A DNA stretch of 64,000 bases from G963664835 sp963664835 (GTDB taxonomy: Bacteria > Chloroflexota > UBA6077 > FW602-bin22 > JBCLEL01). The stretch's first letter is position 1. Each line of letters starts with the position of its first letter. The notes below the pieces were generated by a model. It worked only from the letters and a program-made list of their open reading frames with translations. It was not told the origin of the DNA and made no database searches. Both the position numbers and the translations under genes were made by a program. Shown here piece by piece: positions 54,565 to 61,821 of this stretch. The stretch lies in contig CAXXUG010000013.1 in the NCBI GenBank assembly GCA_963664835.2, positions 248,001-312,000 on the forward strand, read 5' to 3'.

Positions 54565-55959
54565 ATGGCTACCGGTAAAGTAGTACAGGTCATAGGTCCA
54601 GTTGTCGACGTCGAGTTTCCACCCGACCAACTGCCCAAGCTATTCAATGCGGTCGAGATCGCCCAGAACGGCAGCCGGCTCGTTCTAGAGGTAGAGCAGC
54701 ACCTTGGTGACAACTGGGTGCGTTGCGTCGCCATGGACAGCACCGATGGCATACGCCGTGGCACCGAGGCGGCCGACACCGGCCAGCCGATCGCGGTGCC
54801 AGTCGGCCCCAATACGCTTGGCCGGCTCTTCAACGTCCTCGGTGACCCGATAGACGGCCGCGGTCAAGTTGAGGCCGACCAGAAGTATCCAATCCACCGG
54901 CCGGCGCCGGACTTCACCGAGCAGCAGACCCATCCGGAAGTCCTCGAGACCGGGCTGAAGGTAATCGACCTGGTCGCCACTTTCACCAAGGGTGGCAAGA
55001 TTGGCGCATATGGCGGCGCCGGCGTCGGCAAGACCGTCATTATCCAGGAATTGATCCGCAACATCGCCACCGAGCACGGTGGCATATCCGTCTTCGCCGG
55101 CGTCGGGGAGCGATCGCGCGAAGGCAACGATCTATATCACGAGATGACCGACTCCGGCGTCATCGACAAGACCGTTATGGTTTTCGGCCAGATGAACGAG
55201 CCTCCCGGCGTCAGGCTGCGCGTCGGCCTGACAGGGCTGACCATGGCCGAGTACTTCCGCGATGAGGAAGGTCGCGACGTCCTCCTCTTCATCGATAACA
55301 TATTCCGATTTACCCTGGCAGGAGCAGAAGTTTCCGCCCTCCTCGGACGTATGCCCTCCGCCGTCGGATACCAGCCAACCCTCGCGACCGAGATGGGCCA
55401 GCTACAGGAGCGGGTAACGTCTACGACCCGGGGATCCGTTACATCGATGCAGGCGATCTACGTGCCGGCCGACGACTACACCGACCCGGCCGTGGTCACC
55501 ACGTTCGGGCACCTCGACGCGATCATCTCGCTCGACCGAGCGATCGCCGAGCAGGCGCTGTTCCCGGCGGTCGACCCCCTGGCCTCCAGCTCCAGAATCC
55601 TCGATCCAGAGATCGTCGGAGAAGAGCACTACTCGGTCGCCCGTGGCGTGCAGAGCGTCCTCCAGCGCTACAAGGACCTGCAGGACATCATCGCGATCCT
55701 TGGAGTGGAGGAGCTCAGCGAAGACGATCGGCTTACCGTGAGCCGGGCCCGCAAGATCCAAAGGTTCCTCTCTCAACCGATGTTCGTAGCTGAAGCGTTC
55801 ACCGGCCGGTCCGGCACCTACGTGACCCGGGCGGAGACCGTCCGGGGATTCAGGGAGATTCTCGACGGGAAGCACGACCAGATTCCCGAGCAGGCGTTTT
55901 ACATGGCCGGCACCATCGATGACGTGGTTGAGCGGCACCAGAGTATGGAAGACAACTGA
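54565..55959 (+). CDS. atpD: ATP synthase F1 subunit beta
   Basis: Catalytic beta subunit, about 464 residues. Walker A is GGAGVGKTVIIQE, the catalytic glutamate is in VGERSREGNDLYHEM, and DELSEEDR-like ELSEDDRLTVSRAR is present near the C-terminus. ATG 54565 is preferred, as GGAGGTGG lies just before it; a GTG at 54553 is inside that ribosome site. The stop overlaps the first base of atpC. Confidence 0.96.
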   Translation: MATGKVVQVIGPVVDVEFPPDQLPKLFNAVEIAQNGSRLVLEVEQHLGDNWVRCVAMDSTDGIRRGTEAADTGQPIAVPVGPNTLGRLFNVLGDPIDGRGQVEADQKYPIHRPAPDFTEQQTHPEVLETGLKVIDLVATFTKGGKIGAYGGAGVGKTVIIQELIRNIATEHGGISVFAGVGERSREGNDLYHEMTDSGVIDKTVMVFGQMNEPPGVRLRVGLTGLTMAEYFRDEEGRDVLLFIDNIFRFTLAGAEVSALLGRMPSAVGYQPTLATEMGQLQERVTSTTRGSVTSMQAIYVPADDYTDPAVVTTFGHLDAIISLDRAIAEQALFPAVDPLASSSRILDPEIVGEEHYSVARGVQSVLQRYKDLQDIIAILGVEELSEDDRLTVSRARKIQRFLSQPMFVAEAFTGRSGTYVTRAETVRGFREILDGKHDQIPEQAFYMAGTIDDVVERHQSMEDN

Positions 55960-56390
55960 TGGGCGCTCTCCGCGTAACTGTCGTCACTGCCGAGCGGGAG
56001 GTTTTCTCCGGCGAAGCCGATGTAGTGGTCGTGCCTGGCGCCGAGGGCGAGCTCGCGATTCTGCCAAGCCACACGCCCTTGGTCACCGCGATGGATCCCG
56101 GCGAAATGTGGATTCAAGATGGAGATCAAGAGGAAGCGTTGGCGCTGAGCGGCGGTTTCATGGAAGTTCGAAACAACGAAATATCGATTCTGGCCGACAC
56201 GGCCGAAAGGGCCGAGGAGATCGACGAGGCCCGAGCCGAAGCTGCCCGCGAAAGAGCGCAACGGGCCCTGCGCGAACGCCCGCCCGATATAGACCCCTCC
56301 ACGTTCGCCGCCGCGCTCCGCCAGTCGCAGGCCCGGCTCAAGGTCGCGAGGCGCCGTCGCCGGCGCGGCCGACTATCTCGAGGAGAGTAG
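55959..56390 (+). CDS. atpC: ATP synthase F1 subunit epsilon
   Basis: A 143-residue protein with an N-terminal beta-sandwich (VVTAEREVFSGEADVVVVPGAEGELAILPSH, in parts) and a C-terminal helical part rich in Arg and Ala (EEIDEARAEAARERAQRAL). Epsilon inhibits hydrolysis. Start overlaps atpD by one base and the stop (TAG) overlaps the murA GTG by one base. Confidence 0.92.
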   Translation: MGALRVTVVTAEREVFSGEADVVVVPGAEGELAILPSHTPLVTAMDPGEMWIQDGDQEEALALSGGFMEVRNNEISILADTAERAEEIDEARAEAARERAQRALRERPPDIDPSTFAAALRQSQARLKVARRRRRRGRLSRGE

Positions 56391-57649
56391 TGGAGCGGCT
56401 CGTAATCGACGGCGGCCGGCGGCTCTCCGGCGAGGTCGCGGTTAGCGGCGCCAAGAACTCGATTCTCCCCCTGCTCGCTAGTTCATTGCTAACCAAAGAG
56501 CCCTGTGTGTTTCACCAGATCCCTTGGATCCGCGACGTCGAGGTCATGCTCGAGATCATGTCCCACCTCGGCTGCAAGATCGACGTCGACAGGGAACGCC
56601 GCACGGTATGCGTAGAAGCGTCCCAACTGAGTTCCACCGATCTCCCGCCATCCCTCGCTTCCCAGATGCGCGCCAGTTTTCTCCTTGTGGGACCGCTGCT
56701 TGCGCGTATGGGAGAGGTAAGAGCGCCCCATCCCCAAGGATGCGCCATTGGCCGCCGGCCAGTAAACGTTGACATAAAAGCGTATACTTCTATGGGCAGC
56801 ACCGCGTCTTACGTCGACGGACTCTTCCACTTGCGGACAACCGGGCTTTGGGGCAAGCGCATGTACCTTGACTACCCCAGCCACACCGGAACGGAAAATG
56901 TGATGATGGCAGCGTGCCTCAGTCACGGCGACAGCTATATCGTCAACGCGTCGGCCGAGCCGGAAGTGGTCGACCTGGCCAACTGTTTGCGAACGATGGG
57001 CGCTCGAATCACCGGCGACGGAAGCAGTGTAATATACATAGACGGGGTTGAAGCGCTGCGTGGCGCCGAGTATACGGTGATGCCTGACAGGATCGAGGCA
57101 GGTACATACGCGCTGGCTGCCGCGATTACCGGCGGGGAAGTGACCCTGAACAAGGTCAACAGCTCGCATATGGAGCCCCTTACTCATAAGTTGATTGACG
57201 CCGGCGCGATCATCGAGGAATCGGAGGGAACCTACCATGTTGCCCGGAGCGGCCAGTTGAAGTCCGTCGAGCTACAGACGCTTCACTTCCCCGGATTTCC
57301 CAGCGACCTCCAAGCCGGATTTACAACGATGCTCACTCAGGCCAACGGAGTCAGCACGGTACACGAGCGAGTATTCGATGACCGCCTACAATACGTCAAC
57401 GAGTTGAAAAAGTTGGGAGCCAAGATCAGGATCGAAGGGCAAACCGCTACAGTCTTCGGGCCTTCACCGCTGGTCGGCGCCGAGATACGAGCACTGGACA
57501 TAAGGTCGGGCGCAGCCTCCGTTCTCGCCGGCCTCGTTGCCGACGGCACCACCGTCATCGACGACATACACCACCTTGACCGAGGATACGTTAACATCCA
57601 CGAAAACCTCAGCAAGCTCGGCGCTAGCATCCGCCGGATTGCCAATTGA
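56390..57649 (+). CDS. murA: UDP-N-acetylglucosamine 1-carboxyvinyltransferase
   Basis: A 419-residue MurA, first committed enzyme of peptidoglycan synthesis. GGAKNS-like SGAKNSILPLLAS begins the protein, the PEP-binding cysteine is in PQGCAIGRRPVN, and the DRIEAGTYALAAAITGG segment is seen in parts. GTG 56390 with AGGAGAG upstream starts it; the longer frame from 55919 is a shadow of atpC. Following the ATP synthase genes directly, it may share their transcript. Confidence 0.95.
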   Translation: MERLVIDGGRRLSGEVAVSGAKNSILPLLASSLLTKEPCVFHQIPWIRDVEVMLEIMSHLGCKIDVDRERRTVCVEASQLSSTDLPPSLASQMRASFLLVGPLLARMGEVRAPHPQGCAIGRRPVNVDIKAYTSMGSTASYVDGLFHLRTTGLWGKRMYLDYPSHTGTENVMMAACLSHGDSYIVNASAEPEVVDLANCLRTMGARITGDGSSVIYIDGVEALRGAEYTVMPDRIEAGTYALAAAITGGEVTLNKVNSSHMEPLTHKLIDAGAIIEESEGTYHVARSGQLKSVELQTLHFPGFPSDLQAGFTTMLTQANGVSTVHERVFDDRLQYVNELKKLGAKIRIEGQTATVFGPSPLVGAEIRALDIRSGAASVLAGLVADGTTVIDDIHHLDRGYVNIHENLSKLGASIRRIAN

Positions 57650-57668
57650 GTCACCGGATTTCGACAGA

Positions 57669-58676
57669 GTGTTTAGAAAACGCATAGGCATAGACCTGGG
57701 TACCGCAAACGTATTGGTGTACGTGTGCGGCAAGGGTCTCGTGCTCGAGGAGCCCTCTGTCGTTGCCGTCGCGGTGAATGACAACGAGATTGTCGCAGTC
57801 GGCAGCCAGGCCCACGAAATGCTCGGAAGAACCCCCGGCAGCGTCGCCGTAATCCGGCCCATGCGCGACGGAGTAATAGCAGACTTTGTGATTACCGAGG
57901 CAATGCTTCACTATTTCATCGAGCGCGTATGCGGTCGATTCAATCTGCTCAATCCCGAGGTGATGGTGTGCGTGCCCGCCGGCGTGACCTCCGTGGAGCA
58001 GCGCGCTGTCCACGATGCGGCGGTACAGGCCGGCGCGAAGATCACCTACCTCATCGAGGAGCCCTTGGCAGCGGCAATTGGGGCCAAGCTTCCTATACAT
58101 CTGCCGCAGGGCAACATGGTCGTGGACATAGGCGGAGGCACCACCGAGGCGGCCGTCATCGCTCTCAACGGCATCGTCGCCAAGGAGTCCACCCGCGTCG
58201 CCGGCACCAGGCTGGACGACGCGATAATCGCCTACGTAAAGCGCAAGTACAACCTGATGATCGGCGACCGCATGGCCGAAGAAATCAAGATGACCATTGG
58301 TAGCGCGATCCCCCTGGATCCACCGGAAGAGATGGAGACACGCGGACGAGACCAGGTCGGCGGGCTCCCAAAGACAATCATTCTTCGTTCCGACGAGGTC
58401 AACGAGGCGATTTCAGAGCCCCTCAGCGCTATGGTCGCCGTCGCAATGCGCGTTCTTGAGCGCACGCCCCCGGAATTGGCGTCGGACATTATCGACCGTG
58501 GCATCATACTGACCGGCGGAACCGCTATGCTCCGCAATATTGATACGCTCTTCAGCCAGGAATCCGGCGTTCCTTGCTACATTGCGGAAGAGCCATTGTC
58601 CTGCGTGGCGGTCGGCTCCGGCATGGCGCTCGAGCGCTTGGACCTGATGCGCCGGAATCTGCCCTCGGTTGACTAG
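57669..58676 (+). CDS. mreB: Rod shape-determining protein MreB
   Basis: A 335-residue actin-like ATPase: RKRIGIDLGTANVLVY (phosphate 1), VVDIGGGTTEAAVI (phosphate 2) and GIILTGGTAMLRNID at the end. GTG 57669 gives the expected MFRKRIGIDLG start. It forms membrane-bound filaments guiding cell-wall synthesis. mreC and mreD do not follow, contrary to the usual mreBCD order; a Xer-type recombinase is next. Confidence 0.93.
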   Translation: MFRKRIGIDLGTANVLVYVCGKGLVLEEPSVVAVAVNDNEIVAVGSQAHEMLGRTPGSVAVIRPMRDGVIADFVITEAMLHYFIERVCGRFNLLNPEVMVCVPAGVTSVEQRAVHDAAVQAGAKITYLIEEPLAAAIGAKLPIHLPQGNMVVDIGGGTTEAAVIALNGIVAKESTRVAGTRLDDAIIAYVKRKYNLMIGDRMAEEIKMTIGSAIPLDPPEEMETRGRDQVGGLPKTIILRSDEVNEAISEPLSAMVAVAMRVLERTPPELASDIIDRGIILTGGTAMLRNIDTLFSQESGVPCYIAEEPLSCVAVGSGMALERLDLMRRNLPSVD

Positions 58677-59039
58677 AGTGCGCCTGCCCGTTCCATCGCT
58701 TCCACCGGCCGCGTTCTTGACCGATGCCCGGCCCGCGCGCGCAACTACCAGCGGTTGACGGTGTTCGAACCGTGGCGCGTTTCGTCGACGAAATATGTCT
58801 TCACAGCCAAACCACTTCACCGCTTGTCAGGATCAGAGGCCGCCAAATGACGCCGAGGTGCGGGCTCGTTGGTCCTGCGCGCTGCTCTTCGCAACTTGAT
58901 TCAAAGACGACTCGGACTTGCACATATTGAGAGACCGATCATGCTAAAATTCTCTGGTTTGTGCCGACATTCTTCCCCACTCTTTGGCTTGACCAAAGTG
59001 TGTCATCGGGGCGCCCAAAAAGAACTCGGAGGGTACTGA
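58677..59039. other. Intergenic stretch with a candidate extended -10 promoter
   Basis: The 363 bases between mreB and the recombinase have no gene. TGCTAAAAT at 58942-58950 is an extended -10 (TGn plus TAAAAT) that could serve the recombinase ~90 bases downstream. No matching -35 was seen at normal distance. No terminator was recognised after mreB. Confidence 0.4.
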
Positions 59040-59960
59040 GTGAAAGAACAGATCGACAATTATCTGAGCTACATGCAGAATGAACTATCTTCGTCCCAAA
59101 ACACTATCGCCGCTTATCGCAACGACTTGGGACAGTTCTATCGATTCATCTTGGAGCCGGCCAGGACGCCGCTTGGAGTAGTCTCCACCAACGGCCTGGC
59201 TCCAAAGGAGTGGAGCGAGGTTACCAGGACCAACCTCGTAGCATTCCTTAACCACCTCGGCGAACGCCAATACACGACAACCTCCATCGCAAGAAAGACC
59301 GCGGCCGTAAAGTCATTCTTCCGCTACCTGGCCGACCATGCGCTAATTCGCCACGATCCCACCGAACGAATCGAGGCGCCAAAAGTCCGAAAGGCGCCGC
59401 CTCGCAGTCTGTCTCCGGCGCAGGTGAGCCAGCTCTTGGCCCTGCCGGCTTCTTCGGACAGATTGGAAGGCCTGCGCGATAGCGCGATGCTGCAAACCCT
59501 CTACGCCACGGGCATGAGGGTGAGCGAAATGGTGGCCCTTAACGTAGACGACGTCGACCAAAACGGGACCATCCGTTGCATCGGCCGCGGTGGCCGCGAG
59601 CGCCTGATCCCCCTGGGCGAATCTGCCAGGCAGGCTCTCGGCACCTACATGAATGGAGCCAGGAACGCCATTATCCGCTCGCCGGACGAGCAGGCGCTGT
59701 TCGTTAACCACCGCGGAGTGCGCCTCACCCGGCAGGGGTTCTGGCTCATCCTGAAGAACTACGCCCGTAGAGCCGGCTTGTCCGAAGACATAACCCCGCA
59801 AACGCTCCGCCATTCGATTGCGGTCCATCTATTGGACAACAACGCTGACCTGAAATCGATCCAGGAGCTTCTTGGACACGCGAGTATCACCACCACTCAG
59901 ATCTACGTCCAGGTCGCCTCGGACCAAAAGCGCGAGGAGCAGGCGCCGGCTAAAACCTGA
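59040..59960 (+). CDS. Xer-type tyrosine recombinase with altered active site
   Basis: A 306-residue recombinase with the usual N-terminal SAM-like domain (SSSQNTIAAYRNDLGQF) and C-terminal catalytic domain. Arg160 (TGMRVSE), Arg257 (TLRHS), His280 (LLGHASI) and Tyr289 (TTQIYV) match XerC/XerD. The beta-hairpin lysine is replaced by Arg183 (IGRGGRER) and the first catalytic His by Gln254 (TPQTLRH). GTG 59040 has GGAGG upstream. It may be the chromosome-dimer resolution enzyme or a mobile-element integrase; the altered residues make its activity uncertain. Confidence 0.85.
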   Translation: MKEQIDNYLSYMQNELSSSQNTIAAYRNDLGQFYRFILEPARTPLGVVSTNGLAPKEWSEVTRTNLVAFLNHLGERQYTTTSIARKTAAVKSFFRYLADHALIRHDPTERIEAPKVRKAPPRSLSPAQVSQLLALPASSDRLEGLRDSAMLQTLYATGMRVSEMVALNVDDVDQNGTIRCIGRGGRERLIPLGESARQALGTYMNGARNAIIRSPDEQALFVNHRGVRLTRQGFWLILKNYARRAGLSEDITPQTLRHSIAVHLLDNNADLKSIQELLGHASITTTQIYVQVASDQKREEQAPAKT

Positions 59961-59987
59961 GGTCCAAGCCCGCCACCTACGACGCGA

Positions 59988-60270
59988 TTTTCATGCCTTG
60001 GCGCGCCGGCGACAGCCGGGGTGGGCGGTTGGTACGAGAGCATGTTCCGGACTCCGATCCGGGATGGCTTGCCAGCTAACTTCTTCTAACTCATCCTCGT
60101 TCCTAGCCGGAAAAGAATAATGTAGCGCGGGGGCTTGTCCCCCGCTCCCGGCAGTCCGGGCACCAACCCAGGTCCCGAGATGTTGTGGACAAGCCCCTCG
60201 AAAACGGTGCCCCGATTTTCATCCCTTAGTGTGCCGGCGCAAGCCGGGATGTACGATTGGTACGAAATTG
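59988..60270. repeat. Second array of type-B/A/B palindromic repeats
   Basis: Between the recombinase and dGTPase genes: B copies at 59988-60040 and 60216-60270 flank an A copy at 60122-60146, and a partial B lies near 60310-60335. The left spacer (CTAACTTCTTCTAACTC, then AGCCGGAAAAGAA) is almost the same as that at 46389-46425. Two loci ~14 kb apart therefore share a composite unit. The rest of the gap 59961-60359 has no gene. Confidence 0.85.
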
Positions 60271-60359
60271 ACTTTAGCCGCCTCGTAATCTCAAACCTGA
60301 TACCATTCAACCCTTGAGTATGCCGGCGCAACTGCGTCTCGCTCATCAAGCGGATCTTC

Positions 60360-61484
60360 ATGCACCATATTGAACACCTCTCGGAATCGTGGCGCATAAG
60401 CGAAGAGTACCTCGCGCCCTACGCGATGCGCTCCATCCAGTCGGCCGGCCGCCAATACCCTGAGGACTCCCACGACCTCCGGTCCCCCTACCAACGCGAC
60501 CGCGACCGGATCATTCACACCGTCGCGTTCCGGCAGCTCGAGGGCAAAACCCAGGTCTTCTCCGCCGAACGGCCCCATACATATCGGACGCGATTGACCC
60601 ACACTCTGGAGGTGTCCGCCCTGGCGCGCACAATTGCCCGCAGCCTTCGACTCAACGAGGATCTGGTCGAGGCCATAACCCTCGCACATGACATCGGGCA
60701 CCCGCCCTTTGGCCACGTCGGCGAGCATGCCCTGAACGACCACCTCCGAGAACAGGGCGGTTTCGAGCACAATCGCCAGGCCCTGCGTATTCTGACCCTC
60801 CTGGAGCGCCGCTATCCCGACTTCCCCGGCCTCAATCTGACGGCCGAGGTGCTCGCCGGCCTCGACAAGCCCCGCTGGTACGACGAGCTTGGCCGGCCCC
60901 GAGCCGGCAAGCCAGGCCAACTCATCGAAGCACAGGTCGTCGACCTGGCCGACACGATCTCCTACAACGCCCATGATCTCGACGACGCCCTTCGCGCCGG
61001 CCTCCTGACCGTCAGGGAGTTGGACTCCACTCCAATCTGGTGCCGCGCTCTTGCCCTTGCCGGCGGCAGCCACGAGCCAGCCGTAGCCCAGCATCAGGCC
61101 ATCCGGCGCATCATCGACTCCCAGGCAACGGACCTGATCGAAGCCACCTGGCGCCGGATCCACGACTTGGACTTGAAGTCAGTAGTTGAGGTAAAGGCCT
61201 GCCGGCAGCCAATTGTCGTACTCTCCGAAAGAGGAATTCGAGAGTATAGGGAACTGAGAACGCTATTGCGCGAGAGGGTATACGCCCATCCCACGATCGC
61301 GAGCAACGCGGAGATTGCCCGGGAGACCTTCCGGCCCATATTCGCCAAGTTCCGGCGTAACCCAGATCTCCTTCCGACCAACATCCGCCGACTCCTCGCC
61401 GACCACGGAATAGATAGAGCCATCTGCGACCACATAGCCGGCCTAACCGACCAGCAAGCCCTCGACGAAGCCGCCGCCGGCTGA
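60360..61484 (+). CDS. dGTPase-like HD-domain triphosphohydrolase
   Basis: A 374-residue Dgt-family HD protein: YQRDRDRIIHTVAFRQL, RLTHTLEVSALAR, LAHDIGHPPFGHVGEHAL and HNRQALRILTLLERR. The His/Asp metal set is complete. Such enzymes remove triphosphate from dGTP or other dNTPs, controlling pools and limiting phage DNA synthesis. ATG 60360 has no strong ribosome site. The gene ends 337 bases before cas9; a shared role in defence is only suggested by position. Confidence 0.9.
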   Translation: MHHIEHLSESWRISEEYLAPYAMRSIQSAGRQYPEDSHDLRSPYQRDRDRIIHTVAFRQLEGKTQVFSAERPHTYRTRLTHTLEVSALARTIARSLRLNEDLVEAITLAHDIGHPPFGHVGEHALNDHLREQGGFEHNRQALRILTLLERRYPDFPGLNLTAEVLAGLDKPRWYDELGRPRAGKPGQLIEAQVVDLADTISYNAHDLDDALRAGLLTVRELDSTPIWCRALALAGGSHEPAVAQHQAIRRIIDSQATDLIEATWRRIHDLDLKSVVEVKACRQPIVVLSERGIREYRELRTLLRERVYAHPTIASNAEIARETFRPIFAKFRRNPDLLPTNIRRLLADHGIDRAICDHIAGLTDQQALDEAAAG

Positions 61485-61594
61485 GACACACACGGGCGCC
61501 GGCGATTTAGGGGCCTGCCTCGCCGTCAGGCCGGCGGCTCCCGAACCCATTCGCTCCGACTAATTCGTACAGTCGGGCGTGGGTAGGGGGAAAT

Positions 61595-61619
61595 GTAGGG
61601 CGGGGGCTTGTCCCCCGCC
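61595..61619. repeat. Single type-A palindromic repeat
   Basis: One more copy of the A hairpin, GTAGGGCGGGGGCTTG followed by its complement, in the dGTPase/cas9 spacer. It lacks a B partner. It is the CG-variant of the covarying stem. Confidence 0.85.
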
Positions 61620-61643
61620 TGGGGCAGTCGCGGACAAAGTAAA

Positions 61644-61672
61644 AGGCGGGCCGTAGCCCGCCTCCTCATTTT
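61644..61672 (+). terminator. Probable terminator after the dGTPase gene
   Basis: AGGCGGGC, loop CGTA, GCCCGCCT form a perfect 8-bp stem followed by CCTCATTTT. The T-run is short, so it may be weak. It lies between the dGTPase stop and cas9, implying separate transcription. Confidence 0.55.
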
Positions 61673-61716
61673 GTGCCATAAGGGCTTGTTAACGGACTCC
61701 CCGATCTCCCATCGGC

Positions 61717-61722
61717 TATAAT
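61717..61722 (+). promoter_or_regulatory. Candidate -10 element upstream of cas9
   Basis: TATAAT lies ~100 bases before the cas9 ATG. No good -35 is seen at normal distance, so support is limited. The ~95-base leader between it and cas9 contains no recognised tracrRNA or CRISPR repeat. Confidence 0.35.
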
Positions 61723-61821
61723 TCCGTCAAGTTCCCGTGGCAGTTCCCTTCATCCCCTAACCTAACACGCGACAAGTTGTTTATCAACCAGCAAATCGTG
61801 GGTCAACAACCGAGAACCACA

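Noticed and set aside
55919..56389. N-terminal extension of MurA
   Set aside because: It covers atpC in another frame; MurA homology starts at the GTG at 56390.
61673..61821. tracrRNA or CRISPR leader upstream of cas9
   Set aside because: No repeat to match, no strong terminator after a structured RNA and no anti-repeat can be defined without the array.
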